Shown here: positions 1 through 7,079 of the stretch, one piece after another
How positions within the stretch are numbered: the stretch's first letter is position 1
Layout of the letters: every line of letters begins with the position of its first letter
Origin: Caulobacter sp.
GTDB taxonomy: Bacteria; Pseudomonadota; Alphaproteobacteria; Caulobacterales; Caulobacteraceae
DNA length: 64,000 nucleotides
Direction: 5' to 3'
Assembly (NCBI RefSeq): GCF_017744445.1
Contig: NZ_JAGIBH010000005.1
Span: 310,001 to 374,000, forward strand
Position numbers and translations under genes: made by a program
The notes under the pieces: generated by a model
Told to the model about the DNA's origin: nothing
What the model saw: the letters and a program-made list of their open reading frames with translations, nothing else
Database searches by the model: none

Positions 1-797
1 GGCTTCAGGCGGCCACCGGCATTCGGGAACTCGGCGCGGGCCTTGATGGCGCGGGTGGCGGGATCGATGCGGGTGTCGATCTGGGCGATCTTGCCCTGGA
101 AGGTCTCGCCCGGCAGCGCGTCGGGACGCGCGGCGATGGGCAGGCCCACGCGCAGGGTCTGCAGGTAGCGGTCCGGCACCGAGAAGTCGACGCGGATGAC
201 CGAGGCGTCGTCCAGGCTGACGATCGGGGTGCCCGCGGCGATCAGCATGCCCGGCGCGACGTCCGAAATGCCGACCCGGCCCGAGAACGGCGCGCGCAGC
301 ACGCGGTCCAGCTTCTGGGCCTGGGCGGTGCCGACCGAGGCGCGAGCGACCTCCAGGGCCGACAGGTACTGCTCGGCCGTGGCGCGCGGGGCGATGCCCT
401 TGTCGGCCAGGGTCTTCCAGCGGGCGTAGTCGCGCTCGGCCTGGGCCAGGCGGGCCTTGGCCTCCGAGACGCCGGCGTCTTCCTGGTCGGCCTTCAGCGT
501 GACCAGCACCTGGCCGCGCGAGACGGCCTGGCCGTCGCTGAAGTGCACCGAGGTGATCAATTCCGGCGTGTTGGAGGTGATCGTCACCGACTGACGGCCC
601 TTGGCCGCGCCCAGCACCTCGATGCGGTCGGTGAACGGCTTTTCGCCGACCACCGTCTGCGAGACAGCCGTCGCCCGGCCGCCGCCGCCCGCGCCCTTGG
701 CTTCCTTATCGGCGAAGGCCAGCTTGAAGCCACCCACGACCAGCATGAGGACAACGGCGGCCAGCGCCACCACGAGGAAGAAGTGCCTGCGGATCAA
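1..797 (-). CDS. RND efflux periplasmic adaptor subunit (HlyD/AcrA family), C-terminus beyond window
   Basis: This is the periplasmic membrane-fusion protein of a tripartite efflux pump, linking an inner-membrane RND transporter to an outer-membrane channel. I read about 265 residues from a TTG start at 797, which has GGAG seven bases upstream; no ATG or GTG fits better. Residues 6-25 form one membrane anchor or uncleaved signal, followed by a Gly-rich linker. Then come a lipoyl-like half with the pattern V-x-F-x-D-G-Q-x-V-x-x-G-Q, an alpha-hairpin rich in Ala, Glu and Arg, the second lipoyl half (R-A-P-F-S-G-R-V) and the start of the beta-barrel domain. The transporter gene is expected off the left edge. 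A palindrome at 897-914 is a candidate operator. Confidence 0.85.
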   Translation of the reverse strand, partial: MIRRHFFLVVALAAVVLMLVVGGFKLAFADKEAKGAGGGGRATAVSQTVVGEKPFTDRIEVLGAAKGRQSVTITSNTPELITSVHFSDGQAVSRGQVLVTLKADQEDAGVSEAKARLAQAERDYARWKTLADKGIAPRATAEQYLSALEVARASVGTAQAQKLDRVLRAPFSGRVGISDVAPGMLIAAGTPIVSLDDASVIRVDFSVPDRYLQTLRVGLPIAARPDALPGETFQGKIAQIDTRIDPATRAIKARAEFPNAGGRLK

Positions 798-896
798 GAA
801 AACGCTCCGGGCGCCGATGACTCGGCGAAGCTAATAAGTGCGGCGAGATATGCACCGCAGCCTAAAGCGGCGTCCAGTGACACGCGGATGACCAAC

Positions 897-914
897 TGTT
901 TCAGTTCTGAAACA
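897..914. promoter_or_regulatory. 18-bp palindrome, candidate operator for the efflux gene
   Basis: TGTTTCAG and CTGAAACA are perfect 8-base arms around a TT centre. The site lies 100 bases upstream of the TTG start of the efflux adaptor and three bases after the stop of the exported protein gene. Its size and symmetry fit a TetR- or MarR-type repressor of an efflux operon. The regulator is not in the neighbouring sequence, so this is inference from position and symmetry. Confidence 0.5.
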
Positions 915-916
915 AG

Positions 917-1753
917 CTACAGACGTCGCCACAAAGCGAGCACGACGCCGCGATCGCGGGCGGTTTCGCGCCCCGAAAGCGTATCACGCCATCCGGCCTG
1001 GACGCTCCAGATTCCCAACGATCGGACGACGGAGAGTTCGGCCTTCAGCCAGCGCGCCTTGATCGTGTCGCGGTCGGTCTGGCCGCCATAGGTTTGCGCC
1101 AGCAAGAGCCAGCCCTTGGCGGGTCGCAGGCCCAGCGTGGTGTCGATGCGGGTCTCGTCCGCCAGCCCCTGGCGCTGCAGCCGCGCGGCCTGCAGGTCGA
1201 CATAGACCTCACGGCCCTTCCAGACGCCCGAGCGGCCGTAGAGGACGCGGGCTTCCAGATCCAAGCTCCCCTGCCCTGGCGCGGCGTAGCCAGCGTTGCG
1301 ACCCGCCCCCGCCTCGCCCGCGCCGACATAGACGGCCAGGGCCGAGCGGTCGTCCTGCCGGACCGTCCAGCGCAACCCGGCCTCGACCGGTCCGCGCCCG
1401 GAGTACTTCACCCACTGATCATGCCCACGCGTGACGCCAGCCTTGGCCTGCAAGGTCAGGCGCGGCGACAAGCCGTGCTCGACGAACACCGAGAAGTTCT
1501 CGTCGCGGCGATGGCCGATGTCGACCATCACGCCATCGGGATCGAAACCCTGGTCGGCGGTGGAGCCCTCATACTTGACGATGACCAGCGTGCGCCCCTT
1601 CTCCACCGGCCAGGCGCCGGCCAGCGCGGCAGCCGGGCACAGAAAAGCCGCCGCGATCGCCAGGACCGCGACGGCTTTCCAAACCTTCGAAACAAAGCCT
1701 AGTCCGCGTAGCCCGGCAGCTCGCGATCCAGCTTGCGCAGGCAGCCCGGCCAC
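917..1753 (-). CDS. exported beta-strand-rich protein of unknown function, start uncertain
   Basis: The reading frame contains a clear signal peptide: Lys-Val-Trp-Lys, a hydrophobic Ala/Val/Leu core, and an A-L-A/G-A cleavage site. About 225 mature residues follow with many short alternating hydrophobic/polar strands and a C-terminus ending in W-R-R-L, which would suit a small outer-membrane beta-barrel or periplasmic beta protein. No ATG, GTG or TTG lies just before the signal peptide. The nearest in-frame start is the GTG at 1753, inside the end of the aldolase gene, which would add about 20 residues. A rare start codon near 1690 is the alternative. The gene overlaps or directly follows the aldolase and is probably coupled to it. 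I do not recognise the family. Confidence 0.55.
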   Translation of the reverse strand: MAGLPAQAGSRAAGLRGLGFVSKVWKAVAVLAIAAAFLCPAAALAGAWPVEKGRTLVIVKYEGSTADQGFDPDGVMVDIGHRRDENFSVFVEHGLSPRLTLQAKAGVTRGHDQWVKYSGRGPVEAGLRWTVRQDDRSALAVYVGAGEAGAGRNAGYAAPGQGSLDLEARVLYGRSGVWKGREVYVDLQAARLQRQGLADETRIDTTLGLRPAKGWLLLAQTYGGQTDRDTIKARWLKAELSVVRSLGIWSVQAGWRDTLSGRETARDRGVVLALWRRL

Positions 1754-2475
1754 GCCAGGCCGCCAATCAGGCCCATGCCCATTCCGGTCTGCTTGCGCAC
1801 CTCTTCCTGCGCCGCATCGGGCGCCAGGAGGACGTTGTCGCGTCCGATCGAAAGCGCCATGACCTGCTGCGCGCACGCCCGCTCCAGGAAGAACATCCCC
1901 AACCAGCACTCGGCCGCCGAGCTGCCCACCGACAGCGTGCCGTGGTTGCGCAGCATCATCAGCTTCTTGGTCTCGCCCAGGTCGGCCACCAGCCGCTCCC
2001 GCTCGTCCAAGTTGAGAGCAATGCCTTCATAGTCGTGATAAGCGAGCTGAGGCAAGACAATCAGTGAATGTTGCGTCAGCGGCAGCAGGCCTTCCTTGTG
2101 CGCCGACACCGCCACGCCCTGGTCGCTGTGCAGGTGCATGACGAACTGGGCGTCCTCACGCGCGGCGTGGATGGCCGAGTGGATCGTGAAGCCCGCCGGA
2201 TTGATGTAGTACGGCGTCTTGTCGATGACATTGCCGTCCAGGTCGATCTTGACCAGGCACGAGGCCGTCATCTCGCCGAAGAACATCCCGTACGGATTGA
2301 TCAGGAAATGATGCTCGGGACCCGGGATGCGGGCCGAGATGTGGGTGAAGATCATGTCGTCCCACCCGTGCAGGGCCACGAGACGATAGAGGGCGGCGAG
2401 ATCGACCCGCGCCTGCCACTCCGCTTCGCTGACCTTGCCCTTGAGGGACGTGATAGGCAGGGCGCCATCGGCCAT
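1699..2475 (-). CDS. class II aldolase/adducin family protein
   Basis: This 258-residue protein has the fuculose-phosphate-aldolase fold, which uses a divalent metal to cleave or form carbon-carbon bonds, and also occurs in aldolases of non-sugar substrates. Metal ligands fit His114 and His116 (M-H-L-H-S-D) and His178 (R-N-H-G-T-L); Glu68 is the likely catalytic acid. The ATG at 2475 was chosen because GGGAGG sits six bases upstream; an earlier in-frame ATG lacks this site. The neighbours do not reveal the substrate. It is transcribed away from the DUF969/DUF979 operon and into the exported-protein gene. Confidence 0.85.
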   Translation of the reverse strand: MADGALPITSLKGKVSEAEWQARVDLAALYRLVALHGWDDMIFTHISARIPGPEHHFLINPYGMFFGEMTASCLVKIDLDGNVIDKTPYYINPAGFTIHSAIHAAREDAQFVMHLHSDQGVAVSAHKEGLLPLTQHSLIVLPQLAYHDYEGIALNLDERERLVADLGETKKLMMLRNHGTLSVGSSAAECWLGMFFLERACAQQVMALSIGRDNVLLAPDAAQEEVRKQTGMGMGLIGGLAWPGCLRKLDRELPGYAD

Positions 2476-2625
2476 GGTGAGCCTCCCGTAGGTTATCATT
2501 GTTACCTTGAGGGTCGCGCCGAGGCGAACAGCCGTCAAGAGGCCCGATAAACCCGCCTCTCCGCTTGCCAGCCTGATCCCGCCGTCGGACCGTGCCTTCG
2601 AACTAAAGGGGACGAGTCGGAATTC

Positions 2626-3270
2626 ATGCTGACCCTGCTGGGCGTGGCGGTGATCGTGCTGGGCTTTGCCTTGCGCTTCAATCCGCTGCTGGTCGTGATC
2701 GCCGCGGCCCTGACCTCGGGCCTGGCCGCCGGTCTCGCGCCGCTGGAGGTGCTGGCCGCCTTCGGCAAGGCCTTCACCACCAACCGCTATGTCACCGTCG
2801 CCTGGCTGGTCCTGCCGGCCATCGCGGTGCTGGAGCGGGCCGGCCTGAGGGAACAGGCCCGTCGGACGATCCAGGGGCTGAAGGCGGCCACGCCGGGCAG
2901 GCTGCTGATCGCTTATCTGGCCCTGCGCCAGATCTCGGCCGCCCTGGGCATGACCCAGGTGGCCGGCCACGCCCAGACCGTCCGCCCCCTGGTCGCCCCC
3001 ATGGCCGAGGCCGCCGGCGAGCCTCTCGACGACGAGCAACGCGAGCGGGTCAAGGCGATGACCGCCGCCACCGACAATGTCGGCCTGTTCTTTGGCGAGG
3101 ACATCTTCCTGGCCATCGGCTCGATCTTGTTGATCGTCGGCTTCCTGGACCAGAGCGGCATCACCGTCGAGCCGCTGCACTTGTCGATGTGGGCCATCCC
3201 CAGCGCCATCGCCGCCTTCGCCATCCACGGAGGCCGGCTGATGCTGTTCGACCGCAAGGTCCGCGCATGA
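2626..3270 (+). CDS. DUF969 family membrane subunit, putative 5-oxoproline transporter
   Basis: This 214-residue inner-membrane protein has about five hydrophobic segments and belongs to DUF969, a family paired with DUF979 and assigned elsewhere to 5-oxoproline (pyroglutamate) uptake. Hydrophobic stretches cover residues 1-15, 23-42, 55-70 and two near the C-terminus, with a conserved polar region (R-Q-I-S-A-A-L-G-M) before a loop rich in Glu and Arg. It overlaps the next gene by ATGA at 3267-3270, so the two are translationally coupled. Substrate assignment rests on family knowledge only; no oxoprolinase gene is visible in the window. Confidence 0.8.
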   Translation: MLTLLGVAVIVLGFALRFNPLLVVIAAALTSGLAAGLAPLEVLAAFGKAFTTNRYVTVAWLVLPAIAVLERAGLREQARRTIQGLKAATPGRLLIAYLALRQISAALGMTQVAGHAQTVRPLVAPMAEAAGEPLDDEQRERVKAMTAATDNVGLFFGEDIFLAIGSILLIVGFLDQSGITVEPLHLSMWAIPSAIAAFAIHGGRLMLFDRKVRA

Positions 3271-4208
3271 TCGGCCTGCCGCTCGTCTACCTGCTGGCCG
3301 GCCTGATGTTCGCCGCCTTCGCCGTGCTCAGCGCCCTGGACCGCGAGAACCGCAAACGCTTCGGCAACGCCGCCTTCTGGGGCCTGTTCGCGGCCAGCTT
3401 CCTGTTCGGCGATCGCTTCGGAGACCTGGGCAACGGCTTCCTCGCCGTAGCCCTGGCCCTGATCGCCGGAACCGGCCAGTTGGGCGTCGGCGCTCCGAAG
3501 ACCACCAGCGCCGCCGAGCGCGAGAGCCTGGCGGCGACCTACGGCGCGCGCCTGTTCATCCCGGCCCTGGTTATCCCGGTGCTGGTCCTGGTCGGCTCCC
3601 TGACCCTGAAGCGCCTGCCGTTCGTCGATCCCAAGCAGGCGACCCTGGTCTCCCTGGCCCTGGCCGCTTTGGTCGCGGCGATTCTGGCCAAGGTCATGTT
3701 CCGCCAGCCGGCCCCTGCCCCACTCCAGGAAGGTCGCCGCCTGATGGACCTGGTCGGCTGGGCCGCTCTGCTACCGCAGATGTTGGCCGCCCTGGGCGCG
3801 GTCTTCGCGCTGGCCGGGGTCGGCAAGACCATCGGCGAGATCGCGGTGCAGCTGACGCCGGTCGACAGCCGCTTCGCCGTCGTCGCCGCCTACTGCCTGG
3901 GGATGGCCGCCTTCACGGTGATGATGGGCAACGCCTTCGCGGCCTTCCCGGTGATGACCGGCGGCATCGCGCTGCCCCTGGTCATCGGCCGCTTCGGCGG
4001 CGATCCGGCCGTGGTCTGCGCCATCGGCATGCTGTCGGGCTTTTGCGGCACGCTGCTCACGCCCCTGGCCGCCAATTTCAACCTTGTGCCGGCCGCCCTC
4101 CTACAGTTGAAGGACCGCTACGCCGTGATCCGCGCCCAGGCGCCAACCGCGGTGTTGATGCTGGTCGTCAACGTGGTCCTGATGAACGCCCTCGCTTTTC
4201 ACAAATGA
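3267..4208 (+). CDS. DUF979 family membrane subunit, putative 5-oxoproline transporter
   Basis: A 313-residue polytopic membrane protein of DUF979, the obligate partner of DUF969. About eight to nine hydrophobic helices are visible, with a Gly/Asn-rich stretch (M-M-G-N-A-F-A-A-F-P-V-M-T) in the second half typical of the permease-like core. The start overlaps the stop of the DUF969 gene, and its own stop overlaps the start of the DUF2891 gene (ATGA at 4205-4208), making a tight three-gene operon. The two subunits probably form one carrier in the inner membrane. Confidence 0.8.
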   Translation: MIGLPLVYLLAGLMFAAFAVLSALDRENRKRFGNAAFWGLFAASFLFGDRFGDLGNGFLAVALALIAGTGQLGVGAPKTTSAAERESLAATYGARLFIPALVIPVLVLVGSLTLKRLPFVDPKQATLVSLALAALVAAILAKVMFRQPAPAPLQEGRRLMDLVGWAALLPQMLAALGAVFALAGVGKTIGEIAVQLTPVDSRFAVVAAYCLGMAAFTVMMGNAFAAFPVMTGGIALPLVIGRFGGDPAVVCAIGMLSGFCGTLLTPLAANFNLVPAALLQLKDRYAVIRAQAPTAVLMLVVNVVLMNALAFHK

Positions 4209-5200
4209 GCCTCGCCCGCTCCACCGCCTCGCGCTTCGCCAAGATCGCCCTGGGCCACCTGACCCGCGAGTATCCCAACAAGCTGGACCACGTGATGGGC
4301 AGCGCGGACGACGTCCGCTCGCCGCGTGAGCTGCATCCGATCTTCTTCGGCAGCTTCGACTGGCACTCGTGCGTGCACGGCTACTGGCTCTTGGCCACCC
4401 TGTTGCGCCTGCGCCCCGAGATGGCCGAGGCCGAGACCATCATCGCCCTGTTCGACGACGCTTTCACCGACGAGAAGGTCGCCGGCGAGGTCGCCTACCT
4501 GGCCCGCCCGGAAAGCCGCGGCTTCGAGCGCCCCTACGGCTGGGCCTGGAGCCTGATGCTGCAAGCCGAACTGCTGCGCCACGACCGTCCCTGGGCCAAG
4601 GCCCACGCGCCGCTGGCCGCCGCCTTCAAGGCGCGGTTCGAGACCTTTCTGCCGATCGCCGACTACCCGGTCCGCACGGGCACGCACTACAACACCGCCT
4701 TCGCGCTCGTATTGGCCTACGAGTTCGCCGAGATGACCGGCGACCAGCCGTTCTTCAACCTTCTGCAGAGCCGGGCATTGATCTGGTACGGCCAGGACGC
4801 CGCCTGCCCGGCCTGGGAGCCGTCCGGCGACGACTTCCTCTCCCCCGCCCTGATAGAGGCCGAGGCCATGCGTCGCCTGCTGTCGCATGAGCGCTTCCAG
4901 ATCTGGTTCCCGCGCTTCCTGCCCGACCTTGGCCAGAAACAGCCCGCCACCCTGTTCAATCCGGTCCGGGTCAGCGACCGCAGCGACGGCAAGATCGCTC
5001 ACCTGGATGGCCTGAACCTGTCGCGCGCCTGGTGCTGGCGCACCCTGGCCAGCGCCATGTCCGAGGCCGATCCGGGCAAGTCCCACGCGGTCAACGCGGC
5101 CCTGAACCACCTGGCCGCCGCCATCCCGCACGTGTCCGGCGACTATATGGGCGAACACTGGCTGGCCACCTTCGCCCTGCTGGCCCTGGAGAACGGCTAG
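4205..5200 (+). CDS. DUF2891 family protein
   Basis: This 331-residue soluble protein matches the DUF2891 pattern: H-P-x-F-F-G-S-F-D-W-H-S-C-V-H near residues 40-54, then Y-G-W-A-W and H-Y-N-T-A-F-A motifs. It looks all-alpha, resembling (alpha/alpha)6 barrels, with conserved His, Asp and Trp that could form an active site. Its ATG overlaps the DUF979 stop. It has no signal peptide. Co-transcription with the DUF969/DUF979 carrier suggests it processes the imported compound, but its reaction is unknown to me. Confidence 0.8.
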   Translation: MSLARSTASRFAKIALGHLTREYPNKLDHVMGSADDVRSPRELHPIFFGSFDWHSCVHGYWLLATLLRLRPEMAEAETIIALFDDAFTDEKVAGEVAYLARPESRGFERPYGWAWSLMLQAELLRHDRPWAKAHAPLAAAFKARFETFLPIADYPVRTGTHYNTAFALVLAYEFAEMTGDQPFFNLLQSRALIWYGQDAACPAWEPSGDDFLSPALIEAEAMRRLLSHERFQIWFPRFLPDLGQKQPATLFNPVRVSDRSDGKIAHLDGLNLSRAWCWRTLASAMSEADPGKSHAVNAALNHLAAAIPHVSGDYMGEHWLATFALLALENG

Positions 5201-5253
5201 CGGAGCCATGCAACCCAGGCGATAAGAGCGCTTGCACGAATGTCCGCACACGG

Positions 5254-5271
5254 TTTACAATCGTTGACAAT
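5254..5271. repeat. 18-bp repeated word containing a TTGACA box (copy 1)
   Basis: TTTACAATCGTTGACAAT occurs here and identically at 6837-6854. It includes the direct repeat ACAAT-N5-ACAAT and a TTGACA hexamer suited to a -35 element. This copy lies 80 bases upstream of a 64-residue ORF on the same strand. It may be a promoter with an adjoining operator; no firm -10 box follows. Confidence 0.5.
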
Positions 5272-5350
5272 GCAAGGCGACAAGCACGCGTTAAGGATGA
5301 ACGCGCGCTCGAGCTCAGGGGCGCGATTCTAGTTCGGGGAGTTCGTCGTC

Positions 5351-5545
5351 ATGCCTGACGCCGCCCACTGCCAGCGTATAGAAATCGCCCACGTCTCCGA
5401 AGGTTGGGTCGTCACCGAGGACGGTCGACTGGCCGGACACTTCGACAGCGTCGAAACCGCCTACAAACAGGCCCTCGCTATCTGTGGCGACCTGTTCGAG
5501 CGCGGTGTGGCGTCGAAGGTCTACGAGATCCCGGCGCTGGCCTGA
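5351..5545 (+). CDS. small conserved-looking hypothetical protein
   Basis: A 64-residue ORF with a GGGGAG motif about ten bases before its ATG and codon use like its neighbours. The protein has a strand-rich N-terminus (G-W-V-V-T-E-D-G-R), a helix with Tyr-Lys-Gln-Ala, and a final strand, vaguely like the DUF2188 fold. No signal peptide or membrane segment is present. It lies downstream of the first copy of the 18-bp word and between the DUF2891 operon and the toxin gene. Function unknown. Confidence 0.55.
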   Translation: MPDAAHCQRIEIAHVSEGWVVTEDGRLAGHFDSVETAYKQALAICGDLFERGVASKVYEIPALA

Positions 5546-5639
5546 GGCTGAACCACGGCGGCGGCCAAGACTCGACGCGCGACCACCGCGTTGGTCGAGC
5601 TCGTGCCGCCCTTCGCCAGCCATAGCCGTATCTGGCTGA

Positions 5640-6029
5640 CTAACTTCGCCCGGCGTCGCGGACCTTCACGGGATAAAGCGCGGCCTGGCGGTCCTCGGTC
5701 AGGAATACGGCGTCCTCGACGATGGCTTGGGCGATCAGCAGATGGTCGAACGGATCGCGGTGATGTATTGGCAGGCCTCCCAGCGCCCGCAGGTGCGCCG
5801 ACGCGATACCTAGGAGCGCTACTCCCTCCTGGTTCAAAATCCGCTCGATCTCCTCCAAATCAGCCTCAAGCTTGCCTATTCGGACCTTGATGGCGATCTC
5901 CCACAGCGAGACCACGCTGACGATCACTTCGTTTTGGGGCCCATTGATCGTGGCCGTGGCCGCGTCATCCAGTCGAACGTCGTCCAGCAGCCACCACAGC
6001 AAAACGTTCGTATCGAGTAGGACCTTCAC
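5640..6029 (-). CDS. vapC: PIN-domain ribonuclease toxin, VapC type
   Basis: This 129-residue protein is a PIN-domain toxin that cleaves RNA with Mg2+ when its antitoxin is lost. Acidic residues match the family: Asp6 in L-L-D-T-N, Glu43 in S-L-W-E-I-A-I-K, the Asp pair in R-D-P-F-D-H, and Asp in L-T-E-D-R near the end. It starts with GTG at 6029 and overlaps the antitoxin stop (GTGA), the usual antitoxin-first coupling. All catalytic residues look intact, so the toxin is probably active. Confidence 0.9.
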   Translation of the reverse strand: MKVLLDTNVLLWWLLDDVRLDDAATATINGPQNEVIVSVVSLWEIAIKVRIGKLEADLEEIERILNQEGVALLGIASAHLRALGGLPIHHRDPFDHLLIAQAIVEDAVFLTEDRQAALYPVKVRDAGRS

Positions 6030-6280
6030 TCGTTTCGACCTTCGATCGCATCCAGCATGTCATCCGGGAAACGATCGAAGTCATCGGCCATGACGATGCG
6101 GCCTTTCAGCAGTCCCGAACGGCGGGGACGGATGGCTATTTTGGTCGGAGCTCGCAGCTCCGCCACGACCTCGCCACGCGACATCACGACAAACGACGCC
6201 CCTTGCTGCGTCCGGCGGAGATAATCGCTGAGGTTCTCGCGCAAGGCGCGGACACCCACGGGGATCGCATCGTCAGCCAT
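6026..6280 (-). CDS. Phd/YefM-type antitoxin
   Basis: This 84-residue protein neutralises the adjacent PIN toxin and represses the operon. The N-terminal DNA-binding part shows the family pattern (V-R-A-L-R-E-N-L-S-D-Y-L) with V-V-M-S-R-G-E-V-V-A-E-L behind it; the C-terminal 30 residues (F-D-R-F-P-D-D-M-L) would wrap the toxin. The ATG at 6280 has GGAAGG seven bases upstream. Two palindromes at 6293-6313 just before the ribosome site are the likely autoregulatory operator. Confidence 0.88.
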   Translation of the reverse strand: MADDAIPVGVRALRENLSDYLRRTQQGASFVVMSRGEVVAELRAPTKIAIRPRRSGLLKGRIVMADDFDRFPDDMLDAIEGRNE

Positions 6281-6292
6281 AATCGGCCTTCC

Positions 6293-6313
6293 TGTGTACA
6301 CAAAAGTGTACAC
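6293..6313. promoter_or_regulatory. paired palindromic operator of the toxin-antitoxin operon
   Basis: TGTGTACACA (6293-6302) and GTGTACAC (6306-6313) are each perfect palindromes, centred 12 bases apart and starting 13 bases upstream of the antitoxin ATG. Phd-family antitoxins bind as dimers to such repeated sites and toxin-antitoxin complexes bridge neighbouring sites. Assignment is from position and symmetry. Confidence 0.7.
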
Positions 6314-6472
6314 CAAGACGCCACAGACCTCAACGCGCCGCACGAGCCCCTGTCGCCACCGCCCATCGAGGCTGCCAGCGACCCTACGGCTGTGTCACAG
6401 AAAACAGTACTGCACTCGACCGATGACCAATGTCATTCCCCCTATCGCGTCCTGAAGGTCGCCCCCATCACG

Positions 6473-6625
6473 TCAATTGGCCTTGTCTTCCTTCTCCTTC
6501 TTGGCCTGGTCATGATGCCATTTGATGGAGAAGAACATGCCGACGCCCAGCACTATGATCTTCAATGGGAAGAAGACGATAGGAAACCAATCCACCCAAT
6601 TCACGATGTCACTCCAGGATGGCAT
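6473..6625 (-). CDS. 50-residue single-span membrane protein, hypothetical
   Basis: A short ORF, ATG at 6625 and TGA at 6473-6475, encodes a protein with Trp-rich N-terminus (M-P-S-W-S-D-I-V-N-W-V-D-W-F-P), one hydrophobic span at residues 15-35, and a charged tail rich in Lys, Glu and Asp. The layout is very protein-like. Its codons are unusually AT-rich for this genome (ATA, TTG, CAT, AAA), suggesting recent acquisition. No strong ribosome site is visible upstream. It lies behind the toxin-antitoxin pair. It could be a small regulatory or toxin-like membrane peptide; function unknown. Confidence 0.5.
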   Translation of the reverse strand: MPSWSDIVNWVDWFPIVFFPLKIIVLGVGMFFSIKWHHDQAKKEKEDKAN

Positions 6626-6626
6626 A

Positions 6627-6936
6627 GAAATAATGCGCATCGCTATTTTCTAAGTGACGGGCTCTCTACCAGCTTCCTTCGCTTGGACATCCTGGACAAA
6701 GTGTCCAAGCGCTACATTCAGTTTGATGCTGACTCTGCACGCCTGCTTCTCAGCGGCTGCGGGACCATGCCCGCCGCCAAGAGCGACATGGCGCATCCGG
6801 TAGCGCGCAACGGGGATGCGCGCCCCCACCCAACCCTTTACAATCGTTGACAATCGCCAGGCGCTGGTAGGGCTAACATATTCATCAGGGACTGATTTGA
6901 CGCGCCCGGGAAGGCGCGGACAGCCGGAGCCGCACC
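6627..6936. other. 310-bp gene-free stretch with second copy of the 18-bp word
   Basis: No convincing gene is seen here; a 67-codon minus-strand frame lacks a ribosome site and protein-like character. The stretch holds the second copy of TTTACAATCGTTGACAAT at 6837-6854, followed by GCTAACAT at 6872-6879, which resembles the Caulobacter -10 element, and then the leader of the 39-residue ORF at 6937. This is probably the promoter of that ORF. Confidence 0.45.
6837..6854. repeat. 18-bp repeated word containing a TTGACA box (copy 2)
   Basis: Identical to 5254-5271. Here TTGACA is followed after about 19 bases by GCTAAC, giving a plausible promoter reading rightward to the 39-residue ORF. The two copies bracket the toxin-antitoxin patch, so they may also be remnants of a duplication. 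Confidence 0.5.
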
Positions 6937-7056
6937 ATGGCCCAGACCACGCGTAACCAGTTGCGTACCGAAATCCGCACCTACCTGCTGGTCAGCGCCG
7001 GCGCTTTCGCCCTGGGCCTGGCTATCGGTTTCGTGGGGCTGGGCGGCCTCTCCTAG
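6937..7056 (+). CDS. 39-residue single-span membrane protein, hypothetical
   Basis: The ORF runs from ATG at 6937 to TAG at 7054-7056. A hydrophilic N-terminus (A-Q-T-T-R-N-Q-L-R-T-E-I-R) leads into one hydrophobic helix at residues 17-36 rich in Gly, Ala and Leu. GGAG lies nine bases upstream and a promoter-like sequence precedes it. The stop sits inside a perfect 20-base palindrome shared with the smpB end. The GC-rich codon use is native. It is likely a small inner-membrane protein; function unknown. Confidence 0.6.
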   Translation: MAQTTRNQLRTEIRTYLLVSAGAFALGLAIGFVGLGGLS

Positions 7057-7064
7057 GAGAGGCC
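7045..7064. terminator. 20-bp perfect palindrome between convergent genes
   Basis: GGCCTCTCCTAGGAGAGGCC is fully self-complementary and lies between the end of the 39-residue ORF and the end of smpB, which converge. It could fold as a strong stem in either transcript, but no T-run follows, so bidirectional termination is inferred. Confidence 0.45.
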
Positions 7065-7079
7065 CCTCAATCGCCAAGG

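Noticed and set aside
4199..5251. Leftward 350-codon frame opposite the DUF2891 gene
   Set aside because: Gly/Gln/Val-rich antisense composition; the plus-strand gene has DUF2891 motifs and overlap with its operon.
5331..5346. LexA-type box before the 64-residue ORF (GTTC repeats)
   Set aside because: The two GTTC elements are separated by five bases, not the seven needed for the Caulobacter SOS box.
6203..6850. Rightward 215-codon frame across the antitoxin and the 50-residue ORF
   Set aside because: It covers the antitoxin start, operator and small membrane ORF in antisense and has no recognisable domain or ribosome site.
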